In this document: piece by piece, positions 1 to 6,755 of the stretch
Position numbering within the stretch: position 1 is the stretch's first letter
Layout: every line of letters begins with the position of its first letter
Source of the DNA: an uncultured Collinsella sp.
GTDB taxonomy: Bacteria; Actinomycetota; Coriobacteriia; Coriobacteriales; Coriobacteriaceae
NCBI GenBank assembly: GCA_902491415.1
Contig: CABUHP010000047.1
Location: forward strand, 1 to 9,338
Direction of reading: 5' to 3'
DNA length: 9,338 bases
Notes under the pieces: model-generated
What the model was told of the DNA's origin: nothing
Database searches by the model: none
The model's input: the letters and a program-made list of their open reading frames with translations, nothing else
Made by a program: the position numbers and the translations under genes

Positions 1-507
1 GCGCAAATCGTCGGCAAAGTAGATGCCGAGTTGGCGCTTCGAGCTCGAAAGCCCCTTATCAATCATGTGCCCGAGCAGGGCTTTGAGGTCGTTGTAGTAC
101 CCATCCAGGTTGTACAGAATGCACGGCGCACTCAGATGCCCCAACGACACGGCGGATATGACCTCGGCAATCTCCTCGAGCGTACCCGTCCCGCCGGGAA
201 AGGCAATGAAGGCATCACCAAGCTCGATCATCTTGGCTTTACGCTCGGCCATATCGCTCGTCACGATGAGATCGTCGATTCCGTCGTGCTGAAACTCGGC
301 CTCGATAAAAAAGCTCGGCTCCACGCCCGTCACATGTCCGCCAGCATCGAGCACGCTATCGGCGAGCGCGCCCATCAGGCCCGATTTGGACCCGCCGTAC
401 ACCAACGCGTGGCCGTTGGTGCCAATCCAGTTGCCCAGCTCCTGTACCGCAGGTAGAAACGCCGGGTCACTACCGACGCTGGCACCCAGATACACGGTGA
501 TATTCAT
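1..507 (-). CDS. LOG-family (lysine-decarboxylase-like) nucleotide phosphoribohydrolase, C-terminus cut by window edge
   Basis: The minus-strand frame opens with ATG at 507 and stays open to base 1, giving 169 residues without a stop; LOG proteins usually have about 180-195, so only the tail is missing. The N-terminus reads MNITVYLGASVGSDP, a Rossmann-type first strand. A glycine-rich YGGSKSGLMG segment lies at about residues 37-46. The signature MAERK..M is at about 86-93 and PGGTGTLEE at 104-112; these form the family's nucleotide-binding and catalytic site. Characterised LOG enzymes hydrolyse nucleoside 5'-monophosphates such as cytokinin ribotides to free base and ribose 5-phosphate in the cytoplasm. 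The true substrate here is unknown, and many bacterial members carry the old mis-annotation 'lysine decarboxylase'. A GAGGGGG ribosome-binding site sits about 6 nt before the ATG. The gene starts 35 bp after the channel gene on the same strand and is probably co-transcribed with it. Confidence 0.92.
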   Translation of the reverse strand, partial: MNITVYLGASVGSDPAFLPAVQELGNWIGTNGHALVYGGSKSGLMGALADSVLDAGGHVTGVEPSFFIEAEFQHDGIDDLIVTSDMAERKAKMIELGDAFIAFPGGTGTLEEIAEVISAVSLGHLSAPCILYNLDGYYNDLKALLGHMIDKGLSSSKRQLGIYFADDLR

Positions 508-542
508 TTCAGTCCCCCTCATCGTGACGCGCGGCGCCCGTT

Positions 543-968
543 CTAGCGTTGGCGGCGGCGATATTCGCACACGCGGCGCGACAGATCGGCGAGCTCGTCA
601 CGATCGAGCTCTTCCAAATGCTCAAGATCGTCCATAAAGCGCGCCATGGTGTCCTTTTGGCGCAGCTTGATGAGCGTATTGCAGTAGTTCACCGCCACGC
701 CCGTAAGCATGGCGATATAGAAGATACTGATGACGCTTAGGATGACGGTAATGCCGCGGGCAACCGGCGTTTCTGCCGGGATATCGCCAAAGCCGATCGT
801 CGAGACCGTCTCAAAGCTAAACCAGAGACCATCACCAAAGGTGAGGGTCGTAGGCTCGGACAGCCAGACAGCCGTCGAGCACAGCAGGTAAAAGATAAGA
901 AACAGGCCCGTAATGCGTGCAAAGCCAGCCTGTCGCAGCACATCGGCAAGCGTCCTCAACCTGTTCAT
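543..968 (-). CDS. Two-TM potassium-channel-like membrane protein
   Basis: This 141-residue protein has the layout of a minimal ion channel: TM1 at about residues 19-36, a pore helix at about 46-56, a selectivity filter T57-I-G-F-G-D62, and TM2 at about 72-94. A charged, probably helical cytoplasmic tail follows (about 98-141, rich in Glu, Asp, Arg). TIGFGD is a variant of the canonical K+ filter TVGYGD and is common in bacterial two-TM channels. Four subunits would be needed for a pore. No RCK or cyclic-nucleotide domain follows, so no ligand gating can be read from the sequence. I chose ATG at 968 over the in-frame TTG at 989, because AAAGGG lies 5 nt before the ATG, while the TTG has no ribosome-binding site. 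The LOG gene follows on the same strand. K+ selectivity is inferred from the filter only. Confidence 0.88.
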   Translation of the reverse strand: MNRLRTLADVLRQAGFARITGLFLIFYLLCSTAVWLSEPTTLTFGDGLWFSFETVSTIGFGDIPAETPVARGITVILSVISIFYIAMLTGVAVNYCNTLIKLRQKDTMARFMDDLEHLEELDRDELADLSRRVCEYRRRQR

Positions 969-1020
969 CGCGACCCTTTCCACGGACAACCAATCACGTT
1001 CGCTCGGTATTGTCCCACAA

Positions 1021-1078
1021 CCGGCAGTTAGGGACGTTCCTTTTGTGCCGGCAGAAAGGGACTGTCCCCAACTGCCGG
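1021..1078. repeat. 58-bp near-perfect palindromic element, REP-like
   Basis: The two 29-base arms, 1021-1049 and 1050-1078, are reverse complements at 24 of 29 positions, with no spacer. The centre is GCCGGC. Each outer end is CCGGCAGTT or its complement. The arms contain smaller palindromes, including the exact 11-mer GGGACTGTCCC at 1058-1068. Two of the five mismatches would be G-T pairs in one strand. The element lies in the divergent gap between the channel gene and the first sensor kinase. It has no T-tract in either direction, so it is a poor intrinsic terminator. Its look resembles dispersed REP-type or MITE-type elements with a GGGGACAGTCCC core, but only one copy is in this window, so dispersal cannot be shown here. 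Confidence 0.72.
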
Positions 1079-1165
1079 GCGGGATCGTTTAGCGATGCAG
1101 CTGCCGACTGGGCAGGCTGAGCTGGTATCCTTATGCGGTAATGTCTCGATTCGTTAGGATTGCAT

Positions 1166-3970
1166 GTGAGAGCTTCCGCTGTCCTTCGTTCAGTTATATA
1201 TCGCACCCTGGCCGTCGCGCTTGCCGCGCTTGCCGTGCTGAATTCCATCGCGCCTGTCCAGGCTTTTGCCGATGACTCTAGTCAGCAGGTCAAAACGGTC
1301 CGCGTTGGTTGGCTCGTCAACAACGAGGGCTTCCAGGACGGCACCCCCGGCGAGCGTCTCTCGGGATGGGGTTACGAGTACCTCCAGACCCTCTCGTACT
1401 ACACACCCGGCTGGCAGTACGAATACGTCTCCGGCACCTTCACCGAGCTTATGGAGAAGCTCGAAGCCGGCGAGATTGACCTCATGCCAAACATCTCCTA
1501 CTCCGAAGAACGCGCCCAAAAACTGCTCTTCTCATCGAACCCCGAGGGCACCGAGCGCTACTACATCTACGCCAGGCCCGAGCCCGACGATCTGGCCAAG
1601 GGTGACCCCCGAGCGCTCCAAGGCCTTACCATCGGCTGCAACCCCGGCGTTATGCAAACCTTCGTTGGCCAGCAATGGCTCGCCAACGAAGGAATCGCCT
1701 GCACATACAAGGAGTATGACGGAAACTCCGTTCTCTTTGATGCGCTGGCAAACGGCGAGGTCGATGCCGTCATCATGAACGACACGACCTCGTCGCCCAG
1801 TGCCTCCCCCATGTTCTACATTGGGTCGAGCGACTACTATTTTGCCGTCCCCAAAAGCCGCCCCGACCTGATGGACGACATCAATGCCGCCATGACAGCA
1901 ATCGCCCGCGTCAACCCACGCTATAACGACGAAGTAAAATCTCACTACTCGACCCAAAACAGCGGCTCATCATCGCTCAACGGACCCGAACGTTCCTGGC
2001 TCAAAGCAAATGACAACACCATCACGCTCGGCTACATTACGGGCAAACTCCCCTACTGCAACGAAGACGAAGACGGCAAAATGGAAGGCTCGCTCGCATC
2101 GCTTGCGACGACGCTACACGATAAATTTGGCATTACGGTCAAAACCGTCGCCTTTGATAGCTACAAGATGATGTCAAAGGCCCTGTCAAAGGAAAGCATA
2201 GACGTTGCGCTGCCGGCATACCGAGATTACTGGTTTGCCGAGCAATCAGGCGTTGTGCAGTCGGTATCGTTGGGGACCATGTCCCTCACCGCCATCCACA
2301 CCGGCAGTAACCTGAAAAAAGACCTTCAGAACATCGCCTGTACCAAATCATCGTTTGTCAACCGAAATGCACTTGAAAGTCTATTCCCCACAGCGACCGT
2401 AACCGAATACCAATCCGACGATGAAGCGTTCGACGCCCTCAGGAAGGGAACGGCGCGCTGCATCGTCGCTCCCAGTTCACGCGTAAAAACCATCGGTGAC
2501 CGTTATGATCTCGAGGACTGCGAGACGGTCGAGCTCCCTGACACCTGTGACCTCGCGTGCTTGATGTCGCGCGGCAAGCCCGAACTGCTGGGAATCATCA
2601 ACAAGGGCATCATCAATGCCGGAGAATCGCTCTCCGCAAGTAATTACTCCTCCACGTCGTACACGGCCCAGGAATCCAACACGCTTCAATTCCTTTATCG
2701 CAACCGCACCGCCATTGCAGCTACCCTCATCGGTATGTTGTCGGTCGGCATCGTCCTGCTCATCTGGGCGCTCGTGCGCGCTCGAACCGAGCGCAAAAAA
2801 GCCGATGCTGCCAACGCCGCTAAGACGGCATTCCTCACGCGCATGAGCCACGACATCCGTACGCCGCTCAACGGTATCCTGGGCCTTATCGAAATTGAAG
2901 AATTGAAGGAAGGCGATATGCAAGTCGCCCGCGAGAGCCGTGCCAAGGCGCGCGTTGCCGCCAATCACCTGCTCTCGCTGATCAACGACATCCTCGAGAT
3001 GGGAAAAATCGAAGACCGCAAGCTAACACTGGAACATGCGCCTTTTAACCTCAAAGAGCTTTGTGATGATACGCTGGTGCTGTGCAAGCTCCGCGCGTCC
3101 AGTAACGGCATCACAATGCAGGACAATAGTCTGCCGTACGCCACGGGGCCATACGTAATCGGCAGTCCCACCCATATCCGACAGGTCATGATCAACCTGT
3201 TAGACAACAGCATTAAGTACAACAAGCACGGCGGCTCCGTCACCTTTAGTTCACAGACCAAGCCACTCGATAACGGGCGCGCGCTCTTTTGCTTTAGCGT
3301 TTCGGATACCGGCATTGGCATGGCTCCCGAGTTTTTAAAGCATATCTATGAGCCGTTTGCCCAAGAAGGTGACGATGCGCGCAGCAAGTTCCAAGGAACC
3401 GGCATGGGCATGCCAATCGTCAAGTCGCTTATTGAACTGATGGGCGGCACCATCGAAGTCACCAGCGAACTCCATGTGGGCACCACGTTCTACGTGGAAA
3501 TTCCGCTCGATATCGACAAGAACCCCCGGGCGCGGGCGAATACGGTCGAGAGGGCGCTCGACTGCTCGCTCGCCGACATGAACGTGCTGCTCGCCGAAGA
3601 CAACGAATTGAATGCCGAGATTGCCCAGACGCTGCTAGAATCCGAGGGCGTCGTGGTCACCCGCGCCGTCAACGGCAACGAAGTCGTCGATCTGTACCTG
3701 TCTCATCCCGCCGGCAGCTTCGATGCGATCCTGATGGACATTATGATGCCGGACATGGACGGTTACGAGGCAACCCGCGCGATTCGCCTGAGCGAGAAGG
3801 TCGATGCAGCCGATATCCCCATCATCGCGCTCACCGCCAATGCCTTTGCCGAGGACGCCAAGGCGGCACACGACGCCGGCATGAACGCCCATCTGTCCAA
3901 ACCGCTCGACTTTAACAAGCTCAAAAACATACTCGCCCGCATCAAGAAAAACGGATCCGTTTCGCTATAG
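1166..3970 (+). CDS. BvgS/EvgS-like hybrid sensor histidine kinase with two fused solute-binding domains
   Basis: The 934-residue protein starts with a signal peptide (about 1-35, hydrophobic core LAVALAALAVL, likely cleavage near VQA or AFA). Two type-3 solute-binding (Venus-flytrap) domains follow, at about 40-262 and 286-485. The first carries the family-typical GEIDLMPNISYSEERAQ. One membrane helix spans about 516-540. The cytoplasmic part has HisKA with phospho-acceptor H562 (SHDIRTPLN), HATPase_c with N677/N681, DTGIGM from D714 and GTGMGM from G744, then a receiver with E811-D812, phospho-site D858 and K912. A ligand outside the cell would control autophosphorylation of H562 and transfer to D858. 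Unlike classical BvgS it has no PAS domain and no C-terminal HPt, so an external HPt is expected. GTG at 1166 is preferred because AGGA lies 6 nt upstream; the in-frame TTG at 1160 directly abuts that site. The ligand is unknown, probably an amino acid or similar small solute by family. Confidence 0.93.
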   Translation: MRASAVLRSVIYRTLAVALAALAVLNSIAPVQAFADDSSQQVKTVRVGWLVNNEGFQDGTPGERLSGWGYEYLQTLSYYTPGWQYEYVSGTFTELMEKLEAGEIDLMPNISYSEERAQKLLFSSNPEGTERYYIYARPEPDDLAKGDPRALQGLTIGCNPGVMQTFVGQQWLANEGIACTYKEYDGNSVLFDALANGEVDAVIMNDTTSSPSASPMFYIGSSDYYFAVPKSRPDLMDDINAAMTAIARVNPRYNDEVKSHYSTQNSGSSSLNGPERSWLKANDNTITLGYITGKLPYCNEDEDGKMEGSLASLATTLHDKFGITVKTVAFDSYKMMSKALSKESIDVALPAYRDYWFAEQSGVVQSVSLGTMSLTAIHTGSNLKKDLQNIACTKSSFVNRNALESLFPTATVTEYQSDDEAFDALRKGTARCIVAPSSRVKTIGDRYDLEDCETVELPDTCDLACLMSRGKPELLGIINKGIINAGESLSASNYSSTSYTAQESNTLQFLYRNRTAIAATLIGMLSVGIVLLIWALVRARTERKKADAANAAKTAFLTRMSHDIRTPLNGILGLIEIEELKEGDMQVARESRAKARVAANHLLSLINDILEMGKIEDRKLTLEHAPFNLKELCDDTLVLCKLRASSNGITMQDNSLPYATGPYVIGSPTHIRQVMINLLDNSIKYNKHGGSVTFSSQTKPLDNGRALFCFSVSDTGIGMAPEFLKHIYEPFAQEGDDARSKFQGTGMGMPIVKSLIELMGGTIEVTSELHVGTTFYVEIPLDIDKNPRARANTVERALDCSLADMNVLLAEDNELNAEIAQTLLESEGVVVTRAVNGNEVVDLYLSHPAGSFDAILMDIMMPDMDGYEATRAIRLSEKVDAADIPIIALTANAFAEDAKAAHDAGMNAHLSKPLDFNKLKNILARIKKNGSVSL

Positions 3971-4012
3971 TTTGTGCTCAACCACCACGCATGACCAGAA
4001 AGGAAGCCAACG

Positions 4013-4492
4013 ATGTTTAGGCCCTTACGTCGAAAGAAACGCGCCATCACCGACGAGGAAGCGCGCGAACTGCTCGCTACCTGCAAGCGCGGCGTCTTTG
4101 CCGTCAACGGCGACGACGGCTACCCGTACGCCATTCCCGTCAACTACTTCTTTGACACCGAGCACGACAAGATTTATTTCCATGGCGCCAAAGCTGGCCA
4201 CAAGGTCGACGCACTCAAGCGCGATGACAAGGTCTGCTTTACCGTTTACGGCAACGAGTGGTACCAGGACGGTGACTGGGCTCCCTACGTTATGAGTACC
4301 GTGGTCTTTGGCCGCTGCCGCCTGGCGAATGACACCCCCGCGCTTATCGAAGACAAAGTCCGCCAGCTCGCCCTTAAGTACTACCCTTCCGCCGAGGAAG
4401 TCGAAGAGGAAATCGCCAAGGACATTAAGGGCGTCCAGCTCTACGAGATTACGATTGAGCATCTTTGCGGCAAGCAGATTCAAGAAAAGTAA
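4013..4492 (+). CDS. NimA-like / pyridoxamine 5'-phosphate oxidase-fold flavin-binding protein
   Basis: This is a 159-residue cytoplasmic protein of the PNPOx-like split-barrel fold. The family pattern is visible: a basic start (RRKKRAITDEEARELL, about 6-21), strand GVFAVNGDDGYPYAIPVNYFF (27-47), and IYFHGAKAGHKVDAL (54-68) with H57, followed by KVCFTVYG. Members closest to this pattern are called nitroimidazole-resistance (Nim) proteins. They bind FMN or a related cofactor, and some reduce 5-nitroimidazoles to amines; most have no proven substrate and drug resistance should not be assumed. ATG at 4013 has AGGAAG 6 nt upstream. The gene lies only 42 bp after the first sensor kinase with no terminator between them, so it may share its transcript. 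A strong hairpin follows at 4521-4560. Fold call is firm; the reaction is open. Confidence 0.88.
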   Translation: MFRPLRRKKRAITDEEARELLATCKRGVFAVNGDDGYPYAIPVNYFFDTEHDKIYFHGAKAGHKVDALKRDDKVCFTVYGNEWYQDGDWAPYVMSTVVFGRCRLANDTPALIEDKVRQLALKYYPSAEEVEEEIAKDIKGVQLYEITIEHLCGKQIQEK

Positions 4493-4520
4493 GCCTCAAA
4501 AGCAAAACTCACAAATAGCA

Positions 4521-4560
4521 ATATGGCCTGGTTCCAACCCACCTTGGAACCAGGCCATAT
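4521..4560. terminator. Perfect 17-bp hairpin between converging genes, probable shared terminator
   Basis: Arms 4521-4537 and 4544-4560 are exactly complementary over 17 bp around a 6-base loop (CCCACC). The hairpin lies 28 bp after the stop of the NimA-like gene and 2 bp from the stop of the minus-strand kinase. Read on the minus strand it is followed by a T-rich stretch (TGCTATTTGTGAGTTTTGC), which suits intrinsic termination of the kinase operon. On the plus strand the following bases (GCTTATAGAG) are a poor T-tract, so termination in that direction may be weaker or work mainly through the stem. Confidence 0.8.
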
Positions 4561-4562
4561 GC

Positions 4563-6755
4563 TTATAGAGCGTCAGCGGCTATGTGCGCTAACGCCTCAA
4601 CGAGCTCCTGCGAGCTCACGGGTTTACTCAGGTGCGCGTCCATGCCAGCCTCGCGCGAAAGTCTGCGGTCGTCGGCAAAGGCGTTGGCACTCACAGCGAT
4701 AATCGGCGTGGTCGCGGCATCCTCGCGATCGAGTGCTCGAATCCGACGCGTGGCCTCAAGGCCATCGATGCCAGGCATCATGATGTCCATCAACACCACG
4801 CCGTACTCGTGCGGTGCGCTCGCGGCAAACGCCTCAACGGCAGACTCGCCATCCTTAGCATGCGTCACGACGGCACCGGCACGGCTGAGCGTAAACTGCG
4901 CGATCTCGGCATTCAGATCGTTATCCTCTACGAGCAAAACGCGCAAGCCCTGGAGTGCATCGCCGTCTCCCGCGTCCACGCGCACAGCCTGAGGAATCTC
5001 GGAGCGCTTGCATTTCTCGAACGGCAGACGGATGGTAAACGTCGTCCCCTGCCCCAAGACGCTCGTAAAGCTCATGGTTCCGCCCATAAGCTCGACCAAC
5101 TGTTTTGCGATAGGCGCGCCCAGGCCAGTTCCCGATGAAGCGCCTTCCACCTGTTGCTCCTCGCGGCAAAACGGCTCGTAGAGGTGCTGTTGGAACTCCT
5201 CGCTCATGCCAATACCGTTGTCGGCGATCGTGTATTCATAGACGGGAACGCCATCCGTTGGCTCCACCTCGCGGCACACCAGGCGAACATAGCCGCCCTG
5301 GCGGTTGTACTTGACGGCATTACCGGCAATATTAAGCAACAAGCGCTTGAGGTGCGTCACGCTCACCCGAGCATAGGGATGATTAAGGGTCTGCTGGTCG
5401 CAGATAATTGTCACCAGACGCTCCTCGGCCTGGCGCTCCAGAATATCGCGCACCTCGTGGTTGAGGGTCGCCAAGTTTGTGGGAACAAGCTCCAGGTCGA
5501 CCTGCCCGCTCTCCAGGCGACTCATATCGAGTGCCTCGTTGGCAAGGTCGAGCAGCAGTCCCGATGCTGTCCAGATTTTTGAGCGGCACTCGGTCTGCTT
5601 TTGCAGATCGTCCGCATTGGCATCGCCGACCTCAACCATACCGCGAATGCCGTTGATGGGCGTGCGCAGATCGTGGCTCATGCGGCGCAAAAACTCCGTC
5701 TTTGCCGAGTTGGCAGACGAGGCCTCACGCGCCGCCTTTGCCAGCTTGTCGCCATAGTCGCGCTCCTGCTGCAGCAAGTCCGTCAAACGTCGACGATCAG
5801 CGCGGCGACGCACCGTCACAACAACGGCTATAACACCGCCGTAGAGCACCAGCACGCCGGCGGCAACAGCCGCGGCGACCTCAAAGTAGCGCTGCGCCGA
5901 GGCATAGGTGTACACATAGAATTTGTGCGCTTTTCCAAATGTGCCCAAATACCACTCGCCGTCGGCGTTAACCAATCTGACCTTACCAGCCAGGCATCGA
6001 TCCTTAATACCGTCGACAATGAAGACATCCGTCGCAGGCAGATCAAACACGCCCAATACGGTGGGTTCAACGGCATTGGTCGCAACGACCTTGCCATCGC
6101 TTTCGATCACGATATTGCCACTGTCGATGGTCTCATAACCACCGAGCAAGCTCTGCAGTTTGAGCGTATTGCTTGCAACTGCCTTCGCGCTCTGATGCCT
6201 GACCGCGATAACGATGCCCTCGCCATCTTGCCGGGTCACGCAACCAATGTCTGCAACCGAATCATCCGAAAGCGTAATGCGGTCGGTATAGGACTTAAGC
6301 GGATGGGCTGCCACCTCCAGCACGGGTGCTTCCTTGAGATACGTAGCGAGCGACTCGTAGCCCACGCCATCCGTCGAGGACTCGGACACCAAATTACCCG
6401 ATGCGTCCGTCACGATCAGTGCGCTCACGTTGAACTGGTCGGCATATTGCACCAGCATGGCGTTATCCACCGAACCGTCGCGCTCCATATCGCGCGCTGT
6501 CTCTCCTGCGATCTCCATAACACGAATCAGGTTTTTGGTCGTATAGGCGCTATTGAATGCATCGTAGGAAAGGCTCTGCGTCGCCACGTAATCGACAACG
6601 TCGGCAAAGCGCTGCTCGGCCTGAGCTGTCGTGTAGCCGTAGCTCATCATGCCGGCAACAACCGAGAGCGCTATCCCCAGCAGGGCGACAAGGAGCCATG
6701 CCCCTGTCGAACGATTGCCCCGCTCCTGAGCGGCGTGGTCGGGCGCATCGATCAT
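4563..6755 (-). CDS. Hybrid sensor histidine kinase with large extracellular sensor loop and C-terminal receiver
   Basis: The 730-residue protein has TM1 at about 19-42, an extracellular domain at about 43-290 (about 250 residues, Cache-like in size and placement but not assigned), TM2 at about 292-315, and a charged linker to about 355. HisKA carries H361 (SHDLRTPIN). HATPase_c shows N475 and N479, DNGIGM from D512, and GTGLGAP from G542. The receiver (about 603-725) has E610-D611, phospho-site D657 (LMDIMMPGIDG) and K711. It should pass phosphate from H361 to D657 and then to an HPt encoded elsewhere. ATG at 6755 has GGAGGG 7 nt upstream and overlaps the stop of the solute-binding lipoprotein (ATGA, 6752-6755), implying translational coupling and a joint job. 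The receiver resembles that of the other kinase in this window (both have EDN.LNAEIAQ and AGM.AHLSKP), so the two may be paralogues sharing partners. Confidence 0.93.
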   Translation of the reverse strand: MIDAPDHAAQERGNRSTGAWLLVALLGIALSVVAGMMSYGYTTAQAEQRFADVVDYVATQSLSYDAFNSAYTTKNLIRVMEIAGETARDMERDGSVDNAMLVQYADQFNVSALIVTDASGNLVSESSTDGVGYESLATYLKEAPVLEVAAHPLKSYTDRITLSDDSVADIGCVTRQDGEGIVIAVRHQSAKAVASNTLKLQSLLGGYETIDSGNIVIESDGKVVATNAVEPTVLGVFDLPATDVFIVDGIKDRCLAGKVRLVNADGEWYLGTFGKAHKFYVYTYASAQRYFEVAAAVAAGVLVLYGGVIAVVVTVRRRADRRRLTDLLQQERDYGDKLAKAAREASSANSAKTEFLRRMSHDLRTPINGIRGMVEVGDANADDLQKQTECRSKIWTASGLLLDLANEALDMSRLESGQVDLELVPTNLATLNHEVRDILERQAEERLVTIICDQQTLNHPYARVSVTHLKRLLLNIAGNAVKYNRQGGYVRLVCREVEPTDGVPVYEYTIADNGIGMSEEFQQHLYEPFCREEQQVEGASSGTGLGAPIAKQLVELMGGTMSFTSVLGQGTTFTIRLPFEKCKRSEIPQAVRVDAGDGDALQGLRVLLVEDNDLNAEIAQFTLSRAGAVVTHAKDGESAVEAFAASAPHEYGVVLMDIMMPGIDGLEATRRIRALDREDAATTPIIAVSANAFADDRRLSREAGMDAHLSKPVSSQELVEALAHIAADAL

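Noticed and set aside
31..456. Plus-strand frame of 141 codons at the left edge
   Set aside because: The minus strand here encodes the LOG-family protein with PGGTGTLEE and a good ribosome-binding site, so the plus frame is a shadow.
969..989. TTG start for the channel gene at 989
   Set aside because: The bases that would encode the extension contain the AAAGGG ribosome-binding site for ATG 968.
1079..1165. Possible -10 box TATCCT at 1126-1131 for the first kinase
   Set aside because: No convincing -35 box stands at a proper distance, and the hexamer is weak. A promoter must exist nearby, but it cannot be placed by eye.
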